Assembly: GCA_036496585.1 (NCBI GenBank)
Contig: DASXLB010000050.1
Location: forward strand, 62,001 to 126,000
From: Vicinamibacterales bacterium
GTDB taxonomy: Bacteria; Acidobacteriota; Vicinamibacteria; Vicinamibacterales; 2-12-FULL-66-21
DNA: 64,000 nt
Direction of reading: 5' to 3'
Below are positions 16,476-25,796 of this stretch, piece after piece; the first letter of the stretch is position 1, and each line of letters opens with the position of its first letter. Both the position numbers and the translations under genes were made by a program. The notes below the pieces were generated by a model. The model saw only the letters and a list, made by a program, of their open reading frames with translations. It was not told where the DNA came from and did no database searches.

Positions 16476-18203
16476 TCAGACGACGCGTGACGCCGTCAGC
16501 TGCGGCAGCGCTGCCAGCACCTCATCCCAATCACGCGCGGAAAAACCGGCCGGCTCGGGCGTTCGCATGCGAATCGCCAGATGGTGCACCCACATCATCA
16601 ACGTCAGCGGTGCGATTGCCTCCGCGTCGATTCCCAGCGATGCGCGATAGCGTTCAATAGCCTGACGCTCCAACGGCCGATACGCGCCCTGCAACAGCGT
16701 GCGACGGAATATCGAGGCGGATGAGGCGACGGTTGACGAGCCGCTGCGAGTCCTTTCGATAGTCAGAATGTTGTAGAGCAGATCGAGACAGGGTAGACCC
16801 GCGATATCCCCCAGGTCCCAGTCGAACACGGCGCAGATGCGCGGGTGAGGCGATGCATCGAAGAACATGTTGTCGAGCGTGAAGTCTCCGTGCGACAAGA
16901 CCAGCGGGAGCGTTCGCCCATCGAAGAACCGTATCAAAAAGTCGCGAAGTTGCCGCAACGTGCTCGCGTTATCGGCGGTCTGCAGAAACCGAAGTGCCGA
17001 CTCGAGAGGCGCGATGACCAGCCTTTCCATCCTCGGTGCGTCCATTGGCGCGGCGACGGCGGTCTTCGTGTGCAACGCGGTGATCCACTCGAACGCCTGC
17101 GTCTGCAGCGACGCACCCGTCCGCTCCTCCCGCAGCTCGCGCCTGGATACCGCACGCCCGTGGACCGCCCCCTCCACGAAGTAAGGGCACTCACCGGCAC
17201 GTCCGGCCTCTTCGGCTTGCGGAATGGCCGTCGGGCTCACGAGTTGTCGCTCGTTGAGAAGCCGAAGCATCCGGTGATTCACCAGCATTCTCTCGGTGGC
17301 AAGAGGGTGGAATGGCATTTTCACGAACGAGCTGACCGACCGCGTACGATCGCGCACCTGCAGCGTGAGGCCACCCGGGTTCGAAAAGACATAGCGCTCA
17401 ACCTGGAGCATCGTGCGGGGCACACCACGGCGGGCTGCAAGATCGGCCAGCACCTGCTCGAACTGCGACGCGCCAGGGATTCCGGTGCGACCGACGATGG
17501 CCAGCGCGGGCGAGAGCAGCGGCGCGGCAAGGCTGGCGGCGATCTGTCGCGGCCGAGCCGTCCGTATTCGAAGCGGCACGATTTCAGCGGCGCTGACAGG
17601 GGCGCCAAGATACCGGAAGTAGGTTCGGCTATTGGACACGGAACGCAGAGCGCGGTGAGACCGCACCAGCGCGAGGATGCCGCCGAGGGTCAATCGCGGC
17701 CGCAGCAGCGACGCGAACAGCAGCGCGTCAGGCCTCAGCCACTCACTCAAGGCACGCGCGAGATCCGGTGTGATGTCGTCGCAGGAGACCTGGCACAGGG
17801 CCGCCGCGTCGCATGAGGCCGGTGGGAGCGGAGCCGCATGCAAGCCGTCCGTCGTGTAAGACGTGATGTTCGTCAGTCCGAGCCACTCGGCGCGTGCGCG
17901 AACGATGTCGGCCAGATCCTGATCGGTGAAGATGGCGTGAACGCGCGCGTACTGGCGGGCCAGGGTCACGACCGACGTTCCCCACCCGCGATCGACAAGA
18001 ACGATTGAGCCACCGCTGCCGGCCGGCAGCAGGCCTTTCCACGAAACGTGACGCGAACTCAGGCTCCACCGAATCCAGTAGGTCGCAGCCTCATCAAACG
18101 GGCGCAAGTACTGCTCGAGCCCTTCCACCCAACCCAGCGCGCGCACGGCGCCGGCGAGTCCGGCCGCGGTGGGTTGGTGGTCCTTCTGCAGATCGCTAGG
18201 CAA
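16476..18203 (-). CDS. Methyltransferase-like domain fused to an APH-type kinase domain
   Basis: About 575 residues. The N-terminal part (about 30-200) looks like a class I methyltransferase fold, but motif I reads VLVDRGWGTS instead of a glycine-rich VLDxGxGxG, so S-adenosylmethionine binding may be weak or lost. The C-terminal part (about 290-560) is an aminoglycoside-phosphotransferase-fold domain with LSHGDFTLDNMFF (catalytic HGD...N) and the metal motif VFDWDLGD. A sugar or small-molecule kinase role is plausible; the substrate is unknown. No ATG lies near the GT2 stop. The TTG at 18203 is the first start after that stop, while a GTG at 18272 would overlap the GT2 gene. It lies in a run of EPS glycosyltransferases. 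Confidence 0.75.
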   Translation of the reverse strand: MPSDLQKDHQPTAAGLAGAVRALGWVEGLEQYLRPFDEAATYWIRWSLSSRHVSWKGLLPAGSGGSIVLVDRGWGTSVVTLARQYARVHAIFTDQDLADIVRARAEWLGLTNITSYTTDGLHAAPLPPASCDAAALCQVSCDDITPDLARALSEWLRPDALLFASLLRPRLTLGGILALVRSHRALRSVSNSRTYFRYLGAPVSAAEIVPLRIRTARPRQIAASLAAPLLSPALAIVGRTGIPGASQFEQVLADLAARRGVPRTMLQVERYVFSNPGGLTLQVRDRTRSVSSFVKMPFHPLATERMLVNHRMLRLLNERQLVSPTAIPQAEEAGRAGECPYFVEGAVHGRAVSRRELREERTGASLQTQAFEWITALHTKTAVAAPMDAPRMERLVIAPLESALRFLQTADNASTLRQLRDFLIRFFDGRTLPLVLSHGDFTLDNMFFDASPHPRICAVFDWDLGDIAGLPCLDLLYNILTIERTRSGSSTVASSASIFRRTLLQGAYRPLERQAIERYRASLGIDAEAIAPLTLMMWVHHLAIRMRTPEPAGFSARDWDEVLAALPQLTASRVV

Positions 18204-18226
18204 CGAGTTGAGCTTCGAGCCCGGCG

Positions 18227-19174
18227 TCAGGCCGATTGGCGTCGCGCGCTGCCGCGCACGAGCACGCCATACGCACAGCGCAGGACAAGTTTGCCGGTGT
18301 AGCCCGACCAGCCACAGTAGGCGGGAAGCGCGTAGCGAAAGGCCTCCCGGTAATCGCGACGATCGAGATACCCCTCCACGGCTTGCCGCCACGCGAGTTG
18401 AGTGACGTGCCGCTTCAGCGTTGGCCAGGCGAGTCTCGCCCCGGCCTCCGTGTCACCGAGCTGGCGGTCCATCTTCTCGACCAACTGCAGCCGGCCCTCG
18501 AGCTGGCCGACGACATTCTTGGTCGAGTTCGATAGATGTAAGCGGTAGAGATAGACCGTCTCATCGAGGTGGACGTATTTGTGCCCCGCAATCAGCATGC
18601 GCACCAGGAGGTCCTTGTCTTCAACGGTGCGCAGGCGCTCATCGTACAGCCCAACGGATTCCGCCGCCGATCGTCGAAAGAGCGACTCGCCGTGGCCGAC
18701 GATATTGTTGACGATCGTCCGGGCAATGATCTCGTCCTGCGTCAGCTGGTTGAAGTTCGGCAGCGTTCGTCGGCCCGGGCGTCGGCTCCCGTCGGGATTG
18801 AGAACGTCATGATTGGCATGCACCAGTGCCACATCGCGATGATGGTCGAGGTACGGCACCTGGAGCTCGAGCTTCCGGGCGTACCACATGTCGTCCGAGT
18901 CAAGAATCGCCAGGTAGTCGGAATCCGACGCCCGAATCGCGGCGTTGCGGGCTGCCGCCGGACCGCCGTTCGGGATGCGCAAGCTGATTACGCGGCCGTC
19001 AGCAACCGTCCGAACCAGATCGTTGAGAGCGGCGGCGGCTTCGGCGCTCGAACCATCGTCGACCAGGATCAGTTTCCAATCACCGAAGGTCTGCGCCTGC
19101 ACGCTTTCGATCGCCTGCCTGACCCACTCGATCGGCGTATTGTGGAACGGCGTGAGGATGTCGACTCTGGCCAT
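18227..19174 (-). CDS. Glycosyltransferase family 2
   Basis: A 315-residue GT-A enzyme with the family opening VDILTPFHNTPIEWVRQAIESV, the nucleotide-binding ILVDDGSSAEA, NGGPAAARNAAI and the DXD-like AILDSDDMW. The R...VEDKDLLVRML segment corresponds to the acceptor-side acidic motif. It probably adds one sugar of the repeat unit. It lies three nt after the GNAT gene and 23 nt before the kinase-fusion gene. Confidence 0.92.
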   Translation of the reverse strand: MARVDILTPFHNTPIEWVRQAIESVQAQTFGDWKLILVDDGSSAEAAAALNDLVRTVADGRVISLRIPNGGPAAARNAAIRASDSDYLAILDSDDMWYARKLELQVPYLDHHRDVALVHANHDVLNPDGSRRPGRRTLPNFNQLTQDEIIARTIVNNIVGHGESLFRRSAAESVGLYDERLRTVEDKDLLVRMLIAGHKYVHLDETVYLYRLHLSNSTKNVVGQLEGRLQLVEKMDRQLGDTEAGARLAWPTLKRHVTQLAWRQAVEGYLDRRDYREAFRYALPAYCGWSGYTGKLVLRCAYGVLVRGSARRQSA

Positions 19175-19177
19175 GCG

Positions 19178-19987
19178 CTACTTGACCGCCTCCGCTTCCG
19201 AATGCGTCTGACAGTGCGTCCGGCAGTCATCGGCGAATACGCGTAGCGATTCCGAATCGCGCCGCAGGTCCATGGGGCGGAGCCGATTGAAGGCCCGGCC
19301 TCGAAAGAAGACGGTCCGCAGCGTCATGAAGTGCACGTAGCCAACTCTGAGATGCGCCGCCACCGAACGGTCGTTTCCGTACTCGATCGCGCTGAGAAGA
19401 ATAGTACGGCCGCGAGGCCTGAGTATGGCCTCCAGCAAATGGACCTGCAACAGGCGCCACACGCCCAGCCGACGATGCGACTCGCGCACGTAGACGTCGT
19501 AGCTGTATGCGCCCGAGTCCGGGATGCCGACCACGAAACGGCACTCGTCCATCTCGAATAGCGGCCGAGTAGCAAACCAGTTGTAACCGACGATCTCGCC
19601 GTGGTCTGCGGCGATCAGGCACTCGTCTCCGGCGGCCAGCCGCGCCTGCCAGCGGCCGCGCGTGAGGGGCGTCGATGACGATCCTGCGGAGGCGAAATCG
19701 TCTTCCGTGGCCAATCGAATCTCCAACCCAGGTCGGGCGGCGTCGCCGGAAGGGGGCCGACCGAGTGCCATGAAGTAGTGCCGGCCGAGGCGCAGCCGGT
19801 CGCGCGTCAAGGCGGACACGCAGCGCTGGGCGATATAGAAGGGGGGCTGGCCCACGACTCGCAGAAACTTGCGCACCGCGGCGCCCAGTTCGAGCCGGCG
19901 GATGAGGACTCCGAATTCCTGTTCGATAGCAGGGTCTTCGGAACCGGTCGCGACCTGTGCCACCGCCGACTCAGACGGCGTTTTCAT
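19178..19987 (-). CDS. GNAT-family acetyltransferase
   Basis: A 269-residue protein whose C-terminal half has the GNAT core: CLIAADHGEIVGYNWFA (strand 4), AYSYDVYVRESHRRLGVWRL (acetyl-CoA loop of the R/Q-x-x-G type, here RRLGVWR) and ALEYGN-like SAIEYGNDRSVAAHLRVGY. The N-terminal ~90 residues do not match a family I know. The ATG at 19987 overlaps the upstream gene by 17 nt, consistent with coupling. In this context it may acetylate or aminoacylate a sugar of the repeat unit; the substrate is not evident. Confidence 0.8.
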   Translation of the reverse strand: MKTPSESAVAQVATGSEDPAIEQEFGVLIRRLELGAAVRKFLRVVGQPPFYIAQRCVSALTRDRLRLGRHYFMALGRPPSGDAARPGLEIRLATEDDFASAGSSSTPLTRGRWQARLAAGDECLIAADHGEIVGYNWFATRPLFEMDECRFVVGIPDSGAYSYDVYVRESHRRLGVWRLLQVHLLEAILRPRGRTILLSAIEYGNDRSVAAHLRVGYVHFMTLRTVFFRGRAFNRLRPMDLRRDSESLRVFADDCRTHCQTHSEAEAVK

Positions 19988-21122
19988 CGTCACGCTCACT
20001 CGGTGTCCGGGATTCACCCCTGGTCCACGACGCGCGGACGGTTCTCAGCGTCTCCAGCATCCGCAGTTTTGCGGAGGGGCGCCGCAGCGTGATCCAGTGC
20101 AGTTCCCGGCTGACCTCTGAGAACGTCCGCTTGTACTGCACGTCGCCAGCCATCAGGTCGAACTCGCCAAACCCGTGCTCGAGGCAGTACTGGATCGCCC
20201 GGTGCACCGTAATCAGCCCCGGGCGAAGATTGTTGTCGGTACCCAATTCGAAACCGCACAAATAGAAGTAGACCTTGCGATCGAGTACGAGATTACAGAT
20301 GACGCCGATGACGCGATCGCCGACGGACAACCGCATCATCTGAACCCTGCCGTCGCGCAGGTGCCGCTCGACGAGCGTCCGGTTGAACTGGACGAATCGC
20401 GCCGAGCTGAAAACGCCGGCCTCTCCCTTCGCCACCCAGCGCGACTGGTGAAGGGCCGCCAGCTGATCGAGCATCCGGAGCGCCGTGTCCGCCTGTTCGG
20501 CCACCTCGAAAGTCAAGGCGCCGAGCTGCTGGTACGCGGTGGTCGTCCGCTTGACGTTGCGACGGCTGTTGCGCGACAGCACCGCCTCGACCGAGCGGCC
20601 GGCATCGCGAATGGGATCGAGGCTGACGTAAAAGCTGCGATCGATACGACCGGTTCTGGAGAGATCCTGAAAAACGTCGAGAAGGGCGTCGATCGACCCG
20701 CTGCGATTGCATCCGTTGAGGATCAGTTCGTCCCAGCCGGCGCTCTGGAGATGACGCCCAAGCGCCTGCGCGACGACCTGTTCACAGGCGTCCAGGCAGA
20801 GAAGATCGTTGAACTCGATGTAGGTCTCGTCCCGTTCGTCTTCGCCGGACGTGTTGAGATACACCCGGCGCACGGGCACGAAGGCGACCTTTTCGTCCCG
20901 ATAGACCAGGAGACATGCTCCGATCACGCGTTCCCCGTCGCTGATCGTGACGATCTCAGGGTTCAATTGCTCGCCGAAAACCGCCAACCACGTGTCGATC
21001 CACTCGACGCTCGTGAAGAACGATCGATAAGGCGAGGCGAGGAAGAGCGCGCGCCACGATTCCCGCACGTCTTCCCACTTCGTCCAGGCCGTACTCTGCG
21101 TCGATACCATTCGCGGGTCCAT
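19971..21122 (-). CDS. FemAB/CelD-type acetyltransferase (Acetyltransf_6)
   Basis: About 383 residues with the double-GNAT layout of the BcsL/CelD family: FTSVEWIDTWLAVFGEQLNP near the start, the RNSRRNVKRTTTAYQQLG helix and the conserved C-terminal YFYLCGFELGTDNNLRPGLI and FDLMAGDVQYKRTFS. Such proteins are frequent in exopolysaccharide loci, where they are thought to acylate or aminoacylate sugars; an XrtA-associated FemAB subgroup is known, but I cannot confirm membership. Starts at GTG 21134 or ATG 21110 are also possible. Confidence 0.83.
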   Translation of the reverse strand: MDPRMVSTQSTAWTKWEDVRESWRALFLASPYRSFFTSVEWIDTWLAVFGEQLNPEIVTISDGERVIGACLLVYRDEKVAFVPVRRVYLNTSGEDERDETYIEFNDLLCLDACEQVVAQALGRHLQSAGWDELILNGCNRSGSIDALLDVFQDLSRTGRIDRSFYVSLDPIRDAGRSVEAVLSRNSRRNVKRTTTAYQQLGALTFEVAEQADTALRMLDQLAALHQSRWVAKGEAGVFSSARFVQFNRTLVERHLRDGRVQMMRLSVGDRVIGVICNLVLDRKVYFYLCGFELGTDNNLRPGLITVHRAIQYCLEHGFGEFDLMAGDVQYKRTFSEVSRELHWITLRRPSAKLRMLETLRTVRASWTRGESRTPSERDDENAV

Positions 21123-21201
21123 AGCTTTAGACACTCGACATCACCGGGCGTACTGCTCGGCGTCCGACGCCGAGGTAACGGTCGCCACCACGAGAACGCG
21201 C

Positions 21202-22341
21202 TCACCCGGCGATCGCCACGGCCGGCGATTTCACGACAGGCGTGGTGTGGCGCAGGCGGTCCTTCAGCCGAAGGAAAGGGCGTTCAATGAAATGAAACGA
21301 TATCGCGGCAAAGGCCACAGTGACCACCAGGGCGAAGGCGAGTTGCACCACCAGTGGAAACTGGGACGTGACGCGTGCCGACGTGAACAGCGTCAGCTGC
21401 TGCCAGAGATAGACAGAATAGGAGATGCGGCCCAGATATCGGACGGGCGACCATTCCGTCCATGACCAGATGCCGGCGCCGCTGAGCATGATCAATTGCA
21501 GCAGAAGCACCACGATGAAGCACTCCTGGATCGGGTAGCCGACGGTATAGCGGTACATCAATTGTGGCACCGGCATTGCGACACTGATGTAGAGAAGCAC
21601 GGCCGTCGCGACGAGGTAGATTGGCCGCCGTGCCAGGCGCATCGCGAATCCCTCGAGCAGGCCTCGCTTGGCGCACACCGCGGTCAAACAGCCAATCAGC
21701 AACTGATCGGCGCGGGTATCGAAGGCGTGATAGAGGTAGCTGTCGGAGACACCCGCCAGGCACAGCCCGGCACGGTAGATCCAGATGCAGACAATCGCGA
21801 CGATCAACGCCTGTGTCATGCGCCGTAGATCACGTCGGAACATCCAGAGACCGATGGGCCACAGCAGGTAGAACTGCTCCTCGATCGCCAGCGACCACGT
21901 GTGACCCAGGAAATGATCGCCGTGGTTCGGCACCAGCGCCAGATAGTAGTTGGTGACGTAGGCCAACGAACTCCACGTCAGGCCCCAGTCCATCGGGTGA
22001 TCGCGAACCACGTAAATGATCGTGCCGACCGCCCAGTAGAAATAGAAGGCCGGAAAGATGCGAAGGCCGCGCCGCAGGTAGAAATCCTTGAACGAGATGG
22101 TCCCGGTGCCCTCGTACTCGCGGAGCAGCAGCCACGTAATCAAAAAGCCGCTGAGCACGAAGAAGATGGTGACCCCCGTCGCGCCAGGGACGGCGTCGAG
22201 CCCGAAGTGGTAAAGGACGACCAGGGACACCGCGACGGCGCGCGCCGCATCGAGGCCCGGAATCGAGGATCGCGACAGGCGACTCGCCAGTGAGGGGCGC
22301 TGCGCCGAAACCGACGAGCCGAGCGTGTCAGGAGCAGGCAT
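21202..22341 (-). CDS. Membrane acyltransferase, family 3 (OafA/YrhL-like)
   Basis: A protein of 379 residues and about ten helices. PGLDAARAVAVSLVVLYHFG carries the catalytic-type histidine after the first helix. It is followed by FFVLSGFLITWLLL, FYLRRGLRIFPAFYFYW and the HTWSLAIEEQFYLLWP motif (W-S-L-x-x-E-E-Q-F-Y), all standard for this family. It moves acyl groups, usually acetyl, across the inner membrane onto sugars. It lies 12 nt after the deacetylase gene. Confidence 0.93.
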   Translation of the reverse strand: MPAPDTLGSSVSAQRPSLASRLSRSSIPGLDAARAVAVSLVVLYHFGLDAVPGATGVTIFFVLSGFLITWLLLREYEGTGTISFKDFYLRRGLRIFPAFYFYWAVGTIIYVVRDHPMDWGLTWSSLAYVTNYYLALVPNHGDHFLGHTWSLAIEEQFYLLWPIGLWMFRRDLRRMTQALIVAIVCIWIYRAGLCLAGVSDSYLYHAFDTRADQLLIGCLTAVCAKRGLLEGFAMRLARRPIYLVATAVLLYISVAMPVPQLMYRYTVGYPIQECFIVVLLLQLIMLSGAGIWSWTEWSPVRYLGRISYSVYLWQQLTLFTSARVTSQFPLVVQLAFALVVTVAFAAISFHFIERPFLRLKDRLRHTTPVVKSPAVAIAG

Positions 22342-22353
22342 GACTTCTCCAGT

Positions 22354-23418
22354 CTAGGACCACAGCCGCCGATGATAGGGCGCCAGCGCGGTTTGAAGCC
22401 GGAAACGCGGCCAGTGCAAATCGAGGTCGACCGAAACGCGCTTGAGATCGTAGCGCGGCGATTGCCCAGGCACGTTGAGGCCGCCGTAATAGGAAAACGC
22501 GGCGCGATACCCCGATTGTGCGAGCGCGCGGTGCGTGTCGCGGTTGAAAGCGTCCACGCTGCCGACCGGATATGCCAGGACATCGATCGCCGTCTTCAAG
22601 TGATCCGACAGCAACGCCCGCGACAGCGACAGTTCGCGAACCTGCTCTGCAAAACTCAGCTTCGACAGCAGCGGATGGGAGTGCGTATGAGAACCGAAGT
22701 CCATGCCACCGGCGAGCATTTCCGCCGCTTCGTCCCAGTCGAGGAACAATCGATCGGTCGACTCGCTCGGGGGACTCACGTTGCAGCGTTCGAACAACTC
22801 CAGCAGGAATCGAGAAGAATCCTGCGTCTGCGGCGACTTATAGAGACGGATCGTCGAGCGGATGGCGGCGAGACGATTGCCGGCCAGCGAGAAGTCGACG
22901 GCAACCGGATAGCGAAGGGTCAAGTTGGCGGCGGTCGATTGTTTGATGGCCGTCGCGATCTGATCCCACCAGGGCAGCCGCGTTGAGCCGACCATGGAAC
23001 TGACGAGAAAGAAGGTCGCCGGCGCACCTTCGGCGCGGAGTATCGGGAAGGCGATGGTGTAGCAGTCGCGATAACCGTCATCGAACGTCAGCAGCACCGC
23101 CGTGCCGCGGTGCGACAGCGTTCCCTCGGCGATGGCGATCGCTTCGTCGAGCGTGACGACGTCGAAGCGTTTGTTCAGATGCCGCACCTGACGGGAAAAA
23201 TCGTCGGCAAAGGCCGAGACGACGTCGCCGTCGTGCTCGCATTCGTCGGCGGCGTTTTGCGCCAGGCGATGGTAGTTGAGGACCAGCAGCCGTCTGGGCG
23301 TCGGGCAGGACTCCGCGAGCCGGGTCAGGAGCAGCCGTTCGGCGAGCCGTGCGGCGCGATCGCGTTTGGACGACAAGGGCACATCGGGCGACCTCGTCTG
23401 GGAGAAGGTGGGCATCAC
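22354..23418 (-). CDS. Polysaccharide deacetylase (NodB family)
   Basis: A 354-residue enzyme. LVLNYHRL near residue 47, the first metal/base motif LLTFDDGYRD (about 110-119), ATFFLVSSM, and the zinc motif GSHTHSHP (about 237-244). The RYDLKRVSVDLDL segment near the end is typical of the membrane-associated EPS deacetylases. No signal peptide is seen. It probably deacetylates sugar residues of the polymer or its lipid-linked precursor. GTG 23418 is followed directly by an ATG at 23415; either could be the start. Three nt separate it from the upstream GT2. Confidence 0.9.
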   Translation of the reverse strand: MMPTFSQTRSPDVPLSSKRDRAARLAERLLLTRLAESCPTPRRLLVLNYHRLAQNAADECEHDGDVVSAFADDFSRQVRHLNKRFDVVTLDEAIAIAEGTLSHRGTAVLLTFDDGYRDCYTIAFPILRAEGAPATFFLVSSMVGSTRLPWWDQIATAIKQSTAANLTLRYPVAVDFSLAGNRLAAIRSTIRLYKSPQTQDSSRFLLELFERCNVSPPSESTDRLFLDWDEAAEMLAGGMDFGSHTHSHPLLSKLSFAEQVRELSLSRALLSDHLKTAIDVLAYPVGSVDAFNRDTHRALAQSGYRAAFSYYGGLNVPGQSPRYDLKRVSVDLDLHWPRFRLQTALAPYHRRLWS

Positions 23419-23421
23419 GCC

Positions 23422-24573
23422 TTATCGCTCCGCCTTCCTCCACAGCGGAGACTGGCCCGACCGGAAATAGCGGACGAATCCGTAGAGGGCCGCGGCGTTC
23501 ATGACCGAGAAATACAACGGAAAGTACAGCACGCCGCCGATCGACTGCCGGCGGAGAAGGTAGCCGAAGCCGGCCGCCGCATAGAAGGCGGCCTGGGCCA
23601 CGAAGATGAGCGTATACGGCTGCCTCGCCGCCAACGCGCCGCTCGTCGCGAACGCGCCCAACAGGAAGAACGGCGCCAGCCATCGCAGCAGCTTGTGCGA
23701 GGCGAATTCGAGCCCGAACCACGTCGGCCAGGGAACGAAGAACTGCCGGAACCGCGACACGATCTGGTAGCCGGCCGATGCGTAGCGCACCTTCAAATGA
23801 AACTCGTCGAAGAGGTTCTTCGACGCGTACTCCGCCGAGGTCGCCTGCGGCTCGTAGACGACGCGGTAGCCCGCGTCGATCATCTGGAGCGTCAGATACA
23901 TGTCGTCATGGACGATCGACGAAGGCAGCCCGCCGAAGAGGGTGCGCCGCATGGCGAAGATCTCGCCGTCCGCCGTCACGATGGATCCGACGGCGCTCTC
24001 CCAGCATTTCAGGGACGATTCGTAGCCCCAATACGCCGTCTCCCCCTGCGTCGCCGCGCGCTGGCGATCTTCGAGCACGATCTTGCGCCCCGACACGCCG
24101 CCGACCTTCGGATCGGCGAAGTGCCGGATCATGGTGAGGACGGCGTCGCGCGAGTAGTCGGTGTTGGCGTCCGAGAAGAGCAGGACCTCTCCGGTGCAGG
24201 CGCCGACGGCGCGGTCGAGCGCCGCCGACTTGCCGCGCCGCTCGGGTTGGTGCATCAGCGCCACACCGCGGTCCGCGTATTCGGCGACGATGTCCGCCGT
24301 GCGATCCGTCGAGCCGTCGGCCGCGACGATGATCTGGAGCAGCTCGCGCGAGTAGTCGAGGGCGAGGGTGTTCTCCAGCTTCTGCCGGATCGCCTTCTCT
24401 TCGTTACACGCCGCGATGACCAGACTGACCCGCGGCCGATACGCGGGATCGGCCTTGTCGGGGTTTGGCCGCACCCTGGCGAGCAGGAACATCAACACCG
24501 GGTAACCGATGTAGCTGTAGCCGATCAGGACGACCGATACCCAGAAAACCGTGGTCAGCGCCACTACCGTCAT
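23422..24573 (-). CDS. Membrane glycosyltransferase family 2
   Basis: A 383-residue processive-type GT2. An N-terminal membrane helix (about 5-30) precedes the GT-A domain: VSLVIAACNEEKAIRQKL, IIVAADGSTDRT, LLFSDANTDYSRDAV and IVHDDMYLTL (the ED-like general base). Then come three C-terminal helices (about 290-370). The Q/RxxRW-like motif of cellulose and chitin synthases is not clear. It could extend the lipid-linked chain at the membrane. It overlaps the upstream GT4 gene by 4 nt. Confidence 0.92.
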   Translation of the reverse strand: MTVVALTTVFWVSVVLIGYSYIGYPVLMFLLARVRPNPDKADPAYRPRVSLVIAACNEEKAIRQKLENTLALDYSRELLQIIVAADGSTDRTADIVAEYADRGVALMHQPERRGKSAALDRAVGACTGEVLLFSDANTDYSRDAVLTMIRHFADPKVGGVSGRKIVLEDRQRAATQGETAYWGYESSLKCWESAVGSIVTADGEIFAMRRTLFGGLPSSIVHDDMYLTLQMIDAGYRVVYEPQATSAEYASKNLFDEFHLKVRYASAGYQIVSRFRQFFVPWPTWFGLEFASHKLLRWLAPFFLLGAFATSGALAARQPYTLIFVAQAAFYAAAGFGYLLRRQSIGGVLYFPLYFSVMNAAALYGFVRYFRSGQSPLWRKAER

Positions 24574-25796
24574 GCCGCCCCCAGTGCGATGTCAGCCGGC
24601 GACGCCGTGCCCAGATGCGCCGCCGCGAGTGATTCGACCCGTATCGCCACGGCATCCCAGGTGTGATCGGCCAAGGCCTGCCGCCGCGCCGCCAGGCCCA
24701 TGCGAGTACGCAGGGCCGGATCGGCGACCAGTTCGCCGATCGCCGCGGTCAGGTCGCCGCCGTTGCGCTGATTCACGATCCAGCCGTTTTCGCCAGGCCT
24801 GATCACGTCCCGCACCGGCGCGACGTCAGGCCCGATGATCGCCTTTCCGAGCGCCATGAATTCGAAGAGCACGATCGGCGAGCCGAATTCGTTGGAGTCG
24901 GGCAGGACGCAGATGTCCATCGCGTCGAGGTAGCTCGGCACCTCGGCCCTCGGCACGGGGCCGGTGAGCGTGGTGAACGGCTCGAGCCCGGCGCGAGCGA
25001 TCGCCTCGCGGAGCTCGTGCGCCACCGGACCGTCGCCGACGAGCAGCAGCCGGACGTCGCCGTGCGTCTGCCGCAACGTCCCCAGCGCCGCGACGAGCCG
25101 ATCGAGCCGATCCCACCGATCGAACCAGCCGGCAAACCCGACGACAGTCGCATCGCCGAGGCCGAGCCTGGCGCGCACGGCCCGTCCATCCGCGTGCTGG
25201 AAACGCGCCGGGTCGATGGCGTTCGGCACGACGTGCACGTGGCCCGGCCGGCCGCCCCGCTGCAGGACCTCCCGCTGCAGGAAGCTCGACACGGTGATGA
25301 TTTCGTCGGCCCGCGAGAATGTCTGGCGCTCGAACCAGCGGGAGAGCCGGAGCAGCTTCTGCGCTCTCGCGCGTTGGATGCCGGTGACCTCGTTGACCTC
25401 GAGGATGACCGGACGGCCGTACCATTTGGCGACCCAGACGCCGGCCGACATGAAGAACGCGTACCGTTCGTAATACACCCTCGGCTCGCGGCCGCGAAGC
25501 CGCCGCGGGAGCGTCACCAGGGCGTAAGCGTTGTACGCGATCTCCGCCAGCTCGAAGACGAACTGCGGGCACGAGCAACTGAGCCACTTCCACAGCCGGC
25601 TGATGCCTGATGGCCGCGCGATTCCCTTCATGTCCTTGTCGAGCGGCACGTCGGCGGCGGGCGCCAGCGGATCGACGCCGGGAGGAGAGACCAGCGTGAC
25701 GGCGTGGCCGCCGCGCAGCAGCGCCCGCACCACGCTGGTGATGTGGACGCCTTCGCCTCCCCGGCCGGCCGTGCGGTGATGGTAGATGAACTGCAT
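24570..25796 (-). CDS. Glycosyltransferase family 4
   Basis: About 408 residues, GT-B fold. The N-terminal domain opens MQFIYHHRTAGRGGEGVHI and has a donor-domain VVGFAGWFDRWDRLDRLV, LLLVGDGPVAHEL and SPIVLFEFMALGKAIIGPDV. The ATG at 25796 shares a base with the stop codon of the upstream gene (TGATG), and this start is preferred to one 12 nt earlier. It probably adds one sugar to the repeat unit. Confidence 0.92.
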   Translation of the reverse strand: MQFIYHHRTAGRGGEGVHITSVVRALLRGGHAVTLVSPPGVDPLAPAADVPLDKDMKGIARPSGISRLWKWLSCSCPQFVFELAEIAYNAYALVTLPRRLRGREPRVYYERYAFFMSAGVWVAKWYGRPVILEVNEVTGIQRARAQKLLRLSRWFERQTFSRADEIITVSSFLQREVLQRGGRPGHVHVVPNAIDPARFQHADGRAVRARLGLGDATVVGFAGWFDRWDRLDRLVAALGTLRQTHGDVRLLLVGDGPVAHELREAIARAGLEPFTTLTGPVPRAEVPSYLDAMDICVLPDSNEFGSPIVLFEFMALGKAIIGPDVAPVRDVIRPGENGWIVNQRNGGDLTAAIGELVADPALRTRMGLAARRQALADHTWDAVAIRVESLAAAHLGTASPADIALGAA

